The position numbers and the translations under genes are program-made. A DNA stretch of 64,000 nt from Calcarisporiella thermophila CBS 279.70 (taxonomy: Eukaryota > Calcarisporiellomycota). The notes below the pieces were generated by a model. The model was not told the DNA's origin and searched no databases. It worked only from the letters and a program-made list of their open reading frames with translations. The stretch covers positions 444,492 to 508,491 of the forward strand of contig NW_027192208.1 in the NCBI RefSeq assembly GCF_041956535.1, given 5' to 3'. How positions within the stretch are numbered: the first letter of the stretch is position 1; each line of letters starts with the position of its first letter. This document shows positions 35,001-47,647 of this stretch, one piece after another.

Positions 35001-36284
35001 ATGGCAACTGTAAGTATTTTCTTTTAACATCGATAATCCTTGGAAGTTTTATCTTCAGTTTAAAACTGTTATATATCTTTATATTGGTTTATGTGGGGGT
35101 GGCGAATGATAATGATGATGATGATGATGATGGAAAATAATGGATCTTGTTGTAAATTGCAGTTTTTCTGTATTTTATTTTTGAGTACTATTATTTTGAG
35201 CGTATTTTGGTTTTGAAGTTAGTTTGGTGCCTGGATTATTGCTGAGTAAAATATTAGATGATGATTCTCATGTACTGCAGTTGGATCAGATGAATTTTAT
35301 TTTGTTCTTATACTTATCTAACCTATATTATATCATTTCCTGTAATTCGTTAGGAACGTGAGAATCTGGTAATACCTATTTACTCGCAAAGGTGTCTCAT
35401 TTTTTAATCCTCATTCTCAATTTATACTATATTTAGGTCTACCTCGCCAAGCTTGCTGAGCAATCTGAGAGATATGAGGGTAATTCCTTTATACAACTTT
35501 ACACAATTGATTCTCTATCGTCAGCTTTTGTGTAATCTTGTTTGGAGGATGAAAGTAGCTGAATCATTTTATTTTTACAGAAATGGTCGAGAACATGAAG
35601 CAGGTAGCTTCCGGCGACCAGGAACTCTCCGTGGAGGAGCGCAATTTGCTTTCCGTCGCATACAAGAACGTGATCGGTTCCCGCCGTGCATCGTGGCGTA
35701 TCATTTCTTCTATTGAACAAAAGGAGGAATCCAAGGGGAACGATGGTCATGTTGCAATGATCAAGGAATATCGTGCTAAAGTTGAGAAAGAACTCGCTAA
35801 TATCTGTGAAGATATTTTGGATGTGCTTGACAAACACCTTATTCCTCACTCAACATCTGGTGAATCCAAGGTCTTCTACCATAAAATGAAAGGTGATTAC
35901 CACCGCTATCTCGCTGAGTTTGCATCTGGCGATAAGCGCAAGGAAGCAGCCGACAAATCGCTCGAAGCCTACACAGATGCCTCAAATACCGCGGTTACCG
36001 AGCTTCAACCAACGCATCCCATCCGCCTTGGTCTTGCCCTTAATTTCTCTGTGTTCTATTATGAGATTATGAATTCGCCTGATCGTGCATGCCACCTTGC
36101 AAAGCAGGCGTTCGATGATGCGATTGCTGAACTCGATACTCTAAATGAAGAGTCGTACAAGGACTCGACGCTAATCATGCAGTTGCTGCGCGATAATCTG
36201 ACACTATGGACTTCTGATATGCAAGAGAGCGAGAATAAAAACGAAAAGAACGAGGGCGAAGAGGCTAAGGAAGAGGAAAATTAA
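35001..36284 (+). CDS. 14-3-3 protein
   Basis: Exons 35001-35009 (9 nt), 35354-35368 (15 nt), 35437-35479 and 35581-36284; 256 aa. 14-3-3 dimers bind phospho-Ser/Thr peptides and modulate kinases, transcription factors and Ras signalling. The two tiny exons are needed to build the canonical N-terminus [17 protein letters not shown]. Both family signatures are present: [11 protein letters not shown] near residue 41 and [18 protein letters not shown] near 213. The phosphate-binding residues (K49, R56 region in G-S-R-R-A-S-W-R) are intact. The C-terminal tail is acidic and Lys-rich, as usual. The first intron is 344 nt, by far the longest among the small genes here, and contains a (GAT)n repeat near 35112. 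Confidence 0.97.
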
Positions 36285-36559
36285 AGTCATGCATTTTCCT
36301 TTCTCTCAATTTATCTTGAAAATAAAGGCTAGTCCTTATTTTTTTTTCCCAAGATTAAATCTTTTTCTTATCCCTTAACTTTCTATTATTCTTTATTAAA
36401 AAAAATACGGTAATAATATATAAAATAAAGCATGCTTTTTTTTTCCCCAATATTTGTTATAAATTTAGAGATTTGGTTGAAAAAGGTGGCTTAAAACAAG
36501 CTCGCTACTACTTGATATTCATTCTCATCGAATTACATCATATTTAAATCAGCTTAGCA

Positions 36560-37845
36560 ATGGCTCAACCAGTAAAGACTGTTCCATGTCAATACAGAAC
36601 TGGAAGAATTCTCGGCCAGGGAACGTAAATATTCAATGTCAAAATTACTATTGTATTGAGGTTTAACATTTTGTATGTGATATTAGCTATGCGGTAGTAA
36701 AAGAGGCTGTTCACATTAAAACTGGGGAATTTTACGCTGTCAAAGTTATAAATAAGAGGCTTATGGCTGGTCGTGAACACATGGTCAAAAACGAAATCTC
36801 CGTTCTGAAGCGTATATCACAGGGTCATAAAAACATTCTCACTCTTGCTGATTATTTCGAAACAATGAATAATCTGTATCTCGTAACGGAGCTCGCTCAG
36901 GGTGGAGAGCTTTTCGACAGAATCTGTCGCAAGGGAAACTATTATGAGAAGGATGCTGCAGAGCTAGTGCGTGTGATTTGCGATGCAGTAGCGTATTTGC
37001 ACGATAACGGAATAGTACACCGAGGTATTAGATTAATATTATTTTAGAGACACTCTTGATAATACTAACGTTGGTATCTACTTTGCTTTATGTAGATCTA
37101 AAGGTTGTATTCTTATAGCGCATTAATCTGATGATAAGCAAGCTTTACTAAATACATTCTTTAGCCCGAAAATCTGCTCTTTAGGACCCACCACGAAGAT
37201 AGCGATCTATTAATTGCCGACTTTGGTCTTAGCAGAATTATGGATGCGGAACGCTTCTCTGTGTTAACTACCACATGTGGAACCCCGGTATCTCTTACTC
37301 TTTTTGTTCTAAAGGATTAAATAGCTTTGTCTTACTACTGATGATGTTAGGGTTATATGGCGCCTGAAATTTTCAAAAAGACTGGTCATGGGAAGCCCGT
37401 TGATTTATGGGCTATTGGTGTCATCACCTACTTCCTGCTATCTGGCATGACTCCTTTTGATAGAGAAAATTCTTTTGATGAAATGCACGCCATTGTAAAC
37501 GCCGATTATACTTTTGAACCTGCATACTGGGAGGGCATTTCCGAATTGGCTAAGGATTTCATACGTAGTTTATTAACAATCGATCCCGAAAGACGATTAA
37601 CTGCACGGCAGGCTCTTCACCATCCATGGCTCGTCAGCATGACACCCGATTCCCCTGTCGACAAGATGCGAGATCTTCTTCCTAATGTGCGCCAGAACTT
37701 TAATGCGCGCCGCACATTCAAAAAGGCAGTCGATGTGGTAAAACTTACAATCAAGTTGAAGAAGCATTCGCGTCAAGATTTGGACCCGGAGTTGCTGACA
37801 CCTGTGAAAGAAAATGTGGAACAAGTGCTGAACGCAGAAAATTAA
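36560..37845 (+). CDS. Calcium/calmodulin-dependent protein kinase I-like kinase
   Basis: Exons 36560-36624, 36687-37024, 37096-37103 (8 nt), 37165-37287 and 37351-37845; 342 a.a. All kinase motifs are present: G-Q-G-T-Y-A-V-V (P-loop, assembled across intron 1), Y-A-V-K (catalytic Lys), H-R-D-L-K-P-E-N (assembled from three exons), A-D-F-G and C-G-T-P-G-Y-M-A-P-E with an activation-loop Thr. The C-terminal F-N-A-R-R-T-F-K-K-A-V-D-V-V-K-L segment fits the autoinhibitory/calmodulin-binding helix of CaMKI-type fungal kinases. Without the 8-nt exon the catalytic loop Asp-Leu-Lys would be lost. It sits 275 bp downstream of the 14-3-3 gene on the same strand. Confidence 0.94.
37096..37103 (+). other. 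8-nt microexon of the CaMK-like gene
   Basis: ATCTAAAG between AG at 37094-37095 and GTTGTA at 37104. With the G carried over from exon 2 it encodes D-L-K of the catalytic loop. Flanking introns are 71 and 61 nt. Confidence 0.85.
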
Positions 37846-39091
37846 TCAAGTCGTTATATCTATTCCCTTATTTTGATTACGCTATCTTATATTTTTGGTG
37901 TTCATAAATGAAGAGAGTTTGGTATGAAGTACGCGTTAATTATTCTTGCTTTTACTCCCAGCTTTATTTTTATTTCTTATGTTACTATTTATCTGATAGA
38001 GTTTAGGAATTGCTCTACTTATTTCTTATGAGTTGCGCTTGGATTTTCAAATGATAATTCGTAATTTGACTTGATGCCATACATATAGAATTCACTGTTA
38101 ATTATGGCTAGTTTTAGTGGAGATTCTCCAGAGACTAAAAGAACATGGAGTGCAAAAAAATATTTACTGAGATGGTGAATCTTAAAAAAGGTGAAATATA
38201 CTCTACTAGGAACCTGAAAGTTGTTCTAATAGATTTGCATCAACGACATATGGTGTCGAAGCAGTCGGATTTCTCATTTCCATTGAAATGATATCAAGTT
38301 ATCATAATAATACCATGTCTTTTAATATTATGTATCTTATATTCTTAACCTATCAATTAAAGCTTACCTATCTTTAGTCATATTTTCGGGGCGCAGAAGA
38401 AATGTGTGGAAACTATATAGAGATGAATTTTCTTTTAGTAAACTATTATGCTAACCAATTTCAAGTATAATCCTGTGTACTTCCACAATATGGTTTTCAA
38501 AATGGAAAACTGTATCTTTTGTTAAACAACGGCATTTTAATTTTCAGATGGTTTCAAACATTCTAAACAAAGAACCATTCACTTTTACATACTATTCACC
38601 TAGCTTGCTCTGATATGACCCTTCAAATATTAGTGATTATAAGTGTGAGAAACTTTAGTCCAGCGAGAAACTAAGATTGATCCTGTTCTCAATGTTTATA
38701 ACACGAGAAGTCTGAAACTTTAGTTAACATTAGCTAGTCACTTTTCACCAGCGTGTTTTTCTTCATCATATCAGTTTTTATTGACACTCTCTTCATCAAA
38801 ATTTCGCATATATACAGTATATTATACTCGCTTCATAATTAATATAGTATTTATATCTTAACTGTATATTCTCTTCTCTTTGCCATTTGCATTTAAAATT
38901 TGAACTGGAATATCTAGGTTGAGTCGCAGCTTAGTGGAGTTGCACAGACCGCGCCAACAGCGCACTTGCAGCAAATTTTTGCCACCCACCTTTTCGCATG
39001 ATAACCTTCACTATTACTTGTTCAAGCCACGTTAGAGTATTTTCCATCTCATTTTTTCTCATCTTACTTCAAAATTATACACCACAGCAAT
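37846..39091. other. Gene-free AT-rich stretch of about 1.2 kb
   Basis: 3' flank of the kinase gene and 5' flank of the four-TM gene. Very AT-rich; no ORF of note, repeat array or RNA gene recognised. Confidence 0.5.
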
Positions 39092-40473
39092 ATGAATTTG
39101 GACGTCGGGTTGCAAGACAAACCTGTGCAATTACATCGGAGAAGTCTGCTCCATGTACGGCACAGGGCATTATATAAATGCTGTTTGTGTATACATCTCA
39201 GAGCTGGTGGTTTTCTCATATGTTTGATATGGCTGGTACTTCGAAGCTATTCTAAGCGCTTACCTTTTTGCTCAAGAATTGTTTTTCACCACAGCTACTG
39301 AGCATGGTTCTTGGGACTTTGGCCTTTAAACAGATTAGTCGTAAGTGTGAATATGAATATCTTCAGTAGAATGGTACATGAAAATAATAGGATTGCAAAG
39401 CTTTCTTTTCGTACTTAAATCCAACCGCACACCTACTCTTTGGGGTAGCTAATGTTGTGCTAGGAATTACAGCAGTGCTTGGTTTTGTCGCGTTCTTCTC
39501 AGTAAATATCAAACTATTAACATATGATACGCTGCCCTTACAAAATTTCTTAGTAGACCCATCCATTCATTGTGCGTCCCTATTCTCAATTAGTATGGGC
39601 TACTATTTTCCTATACATGATAGATTGTTTGATCAATTTAATCATATTTTTAAATGAACGCTCAAAATATTTCGGATGGTGCGAGAATAAGGCATCAGAT
39701 CTTGTAGTTAGCGAATTGCAGCAGAGATACCCTAACGGAACGCTGGTCAACGTGACATTTGACATATCGAAGAGTGATTATGGAGATTTATTCAATTGTG
39801 AGCGCTTATATTCAAGCGAGATAAGACTCGCCTTACTCGCCTTAATTATGATGCTTGTAATATTTGTAAGTTGACTTATAATAACGTTCTATGAAGTAAA
39901 TTACATATCGATTTCCATACCATTCTTTATCATTAGATTTACTGGGCCACTTGTATTTGGTCTTACAGTCATAAGCGTAAACTTTGGTTTATTGCTCATA
40001 AACCTCACCTTATTGGAACAGTTTTGCCGCAGCCTCCTCCCCCTCCTGTTCCTCCTGTCAATCAGCCACTTGCGCAACCAGAACCTCCTGTTCCCGATAT
40101 TCCTTCAGTATCCACTCCTTTCCCTAATACTTCACAATACATTCCGGGAGGAATGCCTATGCTCGGAGCCACGCCAACTCCAGCAGTACCCCCGGGAATG
40201 CCAAATTTTCCTCCAAGAGCTGGTACAGGTGAGCCACAGTCCTTCTACAATCTTAGTCCGTATAATTCGCGACAAAAGCAGCGGTCAATGAGCGTAGACA
40301 ACATAGTGCCTCTGGCATCAGACGATCCAGCTTACCCTCATTGGAATTCTACAATAATGGAGCACGTTTCTTCCGTTCCAGATAGGGCTAGTTCACCACC
40401 ACCGCAGAACCGAAGTAAAATTAAATTTTTTAAGCGATTCAGGCCAACATACCATGGGGATCAACAAGTGTAA
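39092..40473 (+). CDS. Four-transmembrane protein with proline-rich cytosolic tail (unknown function)
   Basis: Exons 39092-39235, 39295-39340, 39401-39501, 39557-39865 and 39937-40473; 378 aa, all phases consistent. A short N-terminus with C-C-L-C-I-H-L-R-A-G leads into TM1 (about 38-58), then TM2 (V-A-N-V-V-L-G-I-T-A-V-L-G-F-V), TM3 (V-W-A-T-I-F-L-Y-M-I) and TM4 (L-A-L-L-A-L-I-M-M-L-V-I-F). The TM3-TM4 loop has Cys residues and two N-glycosylation sequons, so it should face the lumen or outside. The ~160-residue tail is rich in Pro (P-P-P-P-P-V-P-P-V) and Ser, with candidate SH3/WW ligands and basic R-S-K-I-K-F-F-K-R-F near the end. The layout recalls tetraspan/MARVEL-like fungal membrane proteins; I do not recognise a named family. 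Splice sites in the middle exons are my best solution, not certain. Confidence 0.7.
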
Positions 40474-40923
40474 AATTGTCATTCTTAATAGGGTTTATTT
40501 TACTCATTGTTCAAATTATCACGCATCTATTTAATGTATCATTCATATTATCACCTCTACTCATTCTAAAAATCAATATATTTTTAATATCGATCCTTAG
40601 GCAAGAAAAAAATTAGAGAAAATGTACATGAAAATATTTAGAAGTATTTTTTTAACGCATTCGCTCAATCAATCGTCAAATATGAAGCAAATGAGTATAT
40701 TGACTGGTAATAACGACCACTTGTTTAGCTCTTATATTTGGCTCTCTAAAATTATATTCATGATATCCTCAAGTTTATTGTAAATCATTTAATATGGAAA
40801 TTCTTCGAATATATTACAAGTCACGGCAAAAATTTGATTTCGTGGCTTTTCTCAATATATCCAATATAGCCAAGGCTCATTGATTTTATAGGATTTTTCA
40901 AGCTACTTGATCGGTTAGCCAGC
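40474..40923. other. Intergenic, AT-rich
   Basis: 450 bp between two tandem plus-strand genes. Nothing recognised. Confidence 0.5.
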
Positions 40924-41394
40924 ATGGTATGTAAAAAGTGTGAAAAAAAGCTCGGTAAAGTAATTGTGCAAGACAAATGGAAGGATGGTGCCCGCAATGC
41001 GACAGGTATGAACATTTAAATCAAGTAAATATTGTAGCAAAATCTAACTCTATTATAATAGTTGGCACTGATCGAAAGCTTAACGAAAATAAATTATTGA
41101 GCAAAAGTGCCAAAAATAGGTAAGATGAAAAGAAATTGCATGGTGAAATATAGAGGCTAACTCGATCTTTAGATTTGCTCCATATCAGAACAAATGTAAG
41201 GTGTGCAAGTCGCGAGTAAACCAGGAGCATGCAAATTACTGTCAAGGTAAACAATTGAATTTTATCAATTCTCTTACAATATCTCATCGCTGGAACGAAA
41301 AATATTACTAGGATGTGCCTACAAGCAAGGACTCTGTGCAATGTGTGGTAAACAAATTCTTGACGTATCTATGTATAAGCAATCTTCAAAATAA
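40924..41394 (+). CDS. CRIPT: CRIPT (cysteine-rich PDZ-binding protein / spliceosome-associated)
   Basis: Exons 40924-41005, 41062-41119, 41173-41246 and 41312-41394; 98 aa. The exons are too short to stand out individually, but together they give a clean CRIPT: M-V-C-K-K-C-E-K-K-L at the start, W-K-D-G-A-R-N, R-K-L-N-E-N-K, then paired C-x2-C motifs (C-K-V-C, Y-C-Q-G-C-A-Y-K-Q-G-L-C-A-M-C-G-K). In animals CRIPT was described as a PSD-95 partner; across eukaryotes it is associated with the minor spliceosome (with RNPC3-type proteins) and zinc binding. The C-terminal PDZ ligand of animal CRIPT is not conserved here (ends S-S-K). Length is typical (human 101 aa). Confidence 0.93.
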
Positions 41395-42285
41395 TTAAGA
41401 TCAGATCATGCTGGTTTAATATTATTCCTGATCAGTACTCGGATATTCTAGTACTCTTTGATCTTTTATTGTATTATTTTTCTTCTTTTTATTTTTCTAT
41501 TTGTACTCTAAATCTTTCTTCGACAGTTGTTACTACTTTAGATTTATTAAATATATATCAAAAATTGGACTTTTCCGTTTCTTTCATTGAAGGCCTAAAG
41601 TTAAGAATTGCTATTCATAGGGCAACAAGGTCAAGTGGGATGGAGTTATATACACAATATAGATAAATCCGTTTATCCTTAGTATTATCCATAATATTTT
41701 GGTAATGGTAGGTTGAAAATAGCGCATATGTTGACACATTTCAACATTATATAGCAAATCTTCAAAATTTAGCCGCAATGATAAGCTTTAAAAATTATAT
41801 TAATAATTATCTAGAAATAACAAAGCCATATTCACTTTTACATTTTGGCACAATACTTAGCATTGAGGAATATATAACTCGAGCATCTTTTATTTAAAAA
41901 ATACATAGCACATTAGTTATACCATAAAAAGTATGTACTTAAATGATAAAGGAAACTAAAGGCCGTTTCCCTTAGAAAAAAAATTGAAAAAAAAAATTCA
42001 AGATCACCATGAAATAACACTGTGAGATGTCATTTTTACTCTTGTGTTTAAATATCCGTTAACTCTATAATTTCAATAAGCATCTATAAAACCTAAATAA
42101 AATCTTCTATAAACATTCTAAATCACTACAAGCTTCCACTTGTCAAAAATGGCCATACATATTAGTAAAAAAAATGCAGCATAAATTATAATAATAAATA
42201 AATAGCAATATATATGTGGGTGAAATTTGTAAAAGCAACATGTCATTTATAGATCGAGAAAAGAAAAATAACACCAACTCCTATT
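41395..42285. other. Convergent intergenic, AT-rich
   Basis: About 890 bp between the CRIPT and GCLM stop codons; includes A- and T-rich runs (near 41976-42000). A plus frame at 41469-41666 is a chance AT-rich frame. Nothing else seen. Confidence 0.5.
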
Positions 42286-43434
42286 TTAATTTTCTGCTGT
42301 TGCCTTCACGATATATCCACGATCTGCAATAATACCACGACAACGAATCATAATTGAGTAGCGGACTACCCACCGAGGTACAAGGGTTTCTTCCGATGAT
42401 ATTCCGTGTTCAGTAAGGATTGTATTAAGAGTATGGGTGGGTAGAATATCATTATGGTCGCTGTGTGATAACAACTCTATGTCTCTTTCGCGCGCAAACC
42501 GAATTAAATCCTTGGGAGCTGAGCAACAATCGTTTAAATTGATTTGATTGACAGCCGGAGGAATTGTTGCAGCTTCTACAAAAGTTTTAAGATTGTTGAG
42601 CGAGAACTCACTCACTCCTAATTTGCCTATGCGGTCGTGAACTTTCTCAAGTTCCTGGTGAGAATAGAAGTAATTATTCTTAAGCAATTATATCAAAGAT
42701 TTGAATCAAAATATTTTAACTTACCCTCCATGCTGCAATTTGTTCGTGGATTTTATCTTCAGTAGAATCTTTGGAAAAACTCTTTCCACTAAAAGAAAGA
42801 ATAAAAGTGTCGATGGCCTTGGTGCCAAGTAATTTTTCTAGGTGATCAAGAGCTTCACCGATGTATTCCGGTGGGGGAAAATGTGTCGCATTCTTATTAG
42901 AGTTAGGAAGATAGAAAAATTTAACTGTAGACAATTTTTAGGAAAATTAGCCATTGAACTCCAATTTAAAGCAAAGATTTACATTTACCTGTAATATCTA
43001 AATCTTCTCTGTCTTCATCGTAAAGCTTCATTCGTCGAATATCGGGCACTTCAAGTAAACTTAACTTCTCATCATAATTGAATGATGGTTGCTTTCCCGC
43101 ACCAAGGGATGCCACAAAAGTATCATGCAGCGACTTTATAAGCTAAATGGATAGCATGTAAAAATTAAATATACAATAACAAATAGCTTAGATGCCTGCT
43201 TACCTCTGCATTCGATTTTTTCAAGGAAATATTAGATCTAGTTGCTCCTGTCAGCAATAAATTGCCAGAATATACGACTAAGTTTTTAAACAACGGAAAT
43301 TTTGATTGTACGCTCCTGGAAAGGAAATTGTTGTGGTTTCCAGTATGAGCTTGAGGGTAGCTGTTGGCATGGTCGTCTGCATAATCTTTGGGACCTCCGT
43401 TAACGTGAAGGTGTGATAATGCAATTTGGGTCAT
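42286..43434 (-). CDS. GCLM: Glutamate-cysteine ligase regulatory (modifier) subunit
   Basis: Exons (minus) 43434-43204, 43142-42989, 42924-42725 and 42654-42286; 317 aa. The protein binds the catalytic ligase subunit and tunes the first step of glutathione synthesis. It has an aldo-keto-reductase-like fold: I-D-T-F-I-L-S-F-S in the middle, G-K-L-G-V-S-E-F-S, then P-A-V-N-Q-I-N-L-N-D-C-C-S-A-P-K-D-L and the L-L-S-H-S-D-H-N-D-I-L stretch, which match this family. The AKR catalytic tetrad is not expected to be functional in the family. Exon 1 holds a His-rich, poorly conserved N-terminus. Neighbours give no functional link. Confidence 0.92.
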
Positions 43435-44395
43435 GATTTCTACGTTAATAATTGGATGAAAAGGCGGGAATAGGAGATATTATATATTTTTTTTTCGAAA
43501 TGCCCAATTGATGACTACTCTCGATTACTAATAGGAGACAAGTCACACTGTCGATGAATCAGCACGAATATATGAAAAAACAAACACACAAGCTCATTTT
43601 GCCCAAAAATATTCAATAAGGGGGGAACACCTCAAATATGAACGTCGATTCCCAATTAATGTAGAGGAGCAAAAACTGGTACTAAGTATATTGCAGAAAA
43701 TAAAATATATCAAAGTTGTCCTAAAAGAATAAACTAAACTATTTTGCTAAGCATCTTGCGTTCTGTAATCATATGATCATACAATCAGAGAACAAATTAC
43801 TACCATGTACAATTGATTAAAACTGATTGTAAGTATTTCATAGATTCACCAATTCCCAGGAATTTCCATAAGTGATTCTACACTTTCTCTTCAGGACATG
43901 TCCAGAAGCATTAAAAAGTTTGCTTAGTAAAAAACAGAGACGAAGTAATATTGTGTTAACCCAAAAGCTTTGTGGTGGAAAGAGAAAGTTGTCAACTTAT
44001 ATTAAGCATTTGATTTAGAACTCCTGTTCTCTTTTATTCTTAGATTTTTATGAGCTAATCCTAACTACAAATTAGATAATTTTTTTTTGTCATTTCTTTA
44101 TCATAATATTCTGTGGAAACTATTTTCCTTTATATATACTCTCTTTTTCTATCATACCCGAAAATTACTAGGGAAATCGATATAGATAAATAGAGTTGTT
44201 CCTGATAACTTCTTAATACGCTCGAAAAACAAAGGAATTTCAGAGAAACCATTGACGATTGTGATTGGTTTTAACATGTGAAATTGTGAGAAAAAAATTT
44301 TTTAATAAAATATAAAGCCTCTGAATTGAGACGTGATTCTAAGAATCACTCTTATTTTCTTGCAATCTTCGATACCTTAATCATTCCACTTTAAT
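43435..44395. other. Divergent intergenic between GCLM and perilipin-like gene
   Basis: About 960 bp, AT-rich, containing two divergent promoters. TATAAAG at 44311-44317 faces the perilipin-like gene (listed separately). No ORF or repeat of note. Confidence 0.5.
44311..44317 (+). promoter_or_regulatory. TATA box of the perilipin-like gene
   Basis: TATAAAG about 80-85 bp upstream of the ATG at 44396. Motif and spacing only. Confidence 0.5.
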
Positions 44396-45577
44396 ATGAG
44401 CCACGATAAGGAGAACAATAATGGCGTCAACAATGACGCTGTTACAAACGGCAACACGCGCTCTTCATTCTACACGCGGCTAACCTCTTATCCGCTTGTG
44501 AATGACACTGTAAATGTCGTGCATTCGTATGTTACCGCCAATCCTTATGGTAAACGTGCCCTTGACACTGCCTCCGCTGCTGCCACTCGTCTTTCTGGCA
44601 TTGCCTCTCCAGTGCAAGAGCGTTTTGCATTACCCCTCGCCAAAGCGGACGAGTTTGCGCTGCGTTCTTTGGACTTTATTGAACATCGCTTTCCTGCTGT
44701 AAAACAGCCGACCGACGAGCTCATCCACCGTGTAGCCGAACCCCCACTTAAGATATATGCAGCTGCTCGCGAAACAGTTGACAAAAATATTACCGCTCCT
44801 GCTCACGATATCGTTGCAGGAATTGATTCTCGCTTCGGGGTTGTGATAGACCGTGCTGAGCAGGTTGTCAACCAATATTTACCACCTTCAGAACAAGAGA
44901 AAAGCAAAACGGATGAAAACAAAGAGATCAATGGTTACAAGTATAATACTACTCGTGCCTACAATTTATCTATCAGTACTCGCAACCGCATCTTTCACCA
45001 AATCCGTGAGCGCACTCCTGAAGAGTACCGAAAGTTAAAGGATAACAATGCTCTCGTACGAGAGATGGCCGATCGTGTAGAAAATCTCGCACAAGGTCTT
45101 GCTACATTCGCGGCATCCTTAAACGCACAGGTGGAAGAGCAACGCAAAGCCGTTCGTGCGCGTATTATTGCTCATGAACAAGAGCTTCGTAAACGTGTGG
45201 AAGAGACCCAACTCCGTGTTTCCCAGCGTAGAACTGCATTGACCCAATATACTCGTGATCAACTACCTGAATATGTGCGCGTTCGTCTCGATAAAGCAGC
45301 TGAGTATTTGAGCCAACGTTATTCTGAAGTACAACAGGAGATATCACGCAAGGACATTGGCCTATTCCAGAAGACACAGAATCTTACCCTATATACATTT
45401 GACCATGGCGTTCCCCTCGTGCAACAAGGTATTCAGGAGAGCGTTCGTGAAGTACAAGGACAAGTGAATTATCTGCAGAGTCAGGCCAGTAATGTAGTTG
45501 TGCAGGGTAGCCAATGGATACGCGACAGGCTTAACGGTGCAGCTAATATATTTGGACTGAAGATAGTACAAGAATAA
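44396..45577 (+). CDS. Perilipin / Cap20-like lipid droplet protein
   Basis: Single exon, 393 aa. The first ~190 residues fit fungal perilipins (Cap20/Mpl1): Y-P-L-V-N-D-T-V, repeated amphipathic 11-mer-like segments (N-P-Y-G-K-R-A-L-D-T-A), K-A-D-E-F-A-L-R-S-L-D-F-I-E, and R-F-P-A-V-K-Q-P-T-D-E-L. These proteins coat lipid droplets and control lipolysis. The C-terminal half (about 200-380) is a long, charged, predicted helical region with V-R-x-R-I-I-A-H-E-Q-E-L-R-K-R-V-E-E-T-Q, probably coiled coil. This makes it longer than Cap20 (about 180 aa). Intronless, unlike most neighbours, with a good TATA box. Confidence 0.85.
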   Translation: MSHDKENNNGVNNDAVTNGNTRSSFYTRLTSYPLVNDTVNVVHSYVTANPYGKRALDTASAAATRLSGIASPVQERFALPLAKADEFALRSLDFIEHRFPAVKQPTDELIHRVAEPPLKIYAAARETVDKNITAPAHDIVAGIDSRFGVVIDRAEQVVNQYLPPSEQEKSKTDENKEINGYKYNTTRAYNLSISTRNRIFHQIRERTPEEYRKLKDNNALVREMADRVENLAQGLATFAASLNAQVEEQRKAVRARIIAHEQELRKRVEETQLRVSQRRTALTQYTRDQLPEYVRVRLDKAAEYLSQRYSEVQQEISRKDIGLFQKTQNLTLYTFDHGVPLVQQGIQESVREVQGQVNYLQSQASNVVVQGSQWIRDRLNGAANIFGLKIVQE

Positions 45578-45807
45578 CTCAATCCTGTTTTTATTAAAAT
45601 TAATTTGAATATAGTGAATTAATTTACAATACTTGTTTACCTTAATATTTCTGCGCATTTTCCTCAATGCTCCCTGATACACATGTTTCATTTCGTTATA
45701 AAATTCGGTGTAACAAAGTCCAGAATTACAGTTAGAGAAACAGGATACTTCTCTTCATCAACTCTCTCTCTCTCAATCTTAATTCCTTGCTATCTACTTC
45801 CCATTAA

Positions 45808-47459
<1,652 letters not shown>

Positions 47460-47647
47460 CATGGAAATTAATACAATTAATTTAACAATTCATTATAATA
47501 AACGCATTGAATTTTCAAGTTTTTATGGTTCCGAGAAAATCCGGTTGTTAATTTTAATGTGGCGCAGTGTCCCCCTTGCCTTTATCTACTGCCGCGCGAA
47601 ACATTTTTCATGGTTTCTCAATCGATTAAGCACTAGAACTTCTCAAA

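Noticed and set aside
35112-35135. GAT/ATG trinucleotide repeat as coding
   Set aside because: It lies within 14-3-3 intron 1; the canonical protein does not include it.
41021-41341. 106-codon minus frame opposite CRIPT
   Set aside because: Antisense shadow; the plus strand gives a clean four-exon CRIPT.
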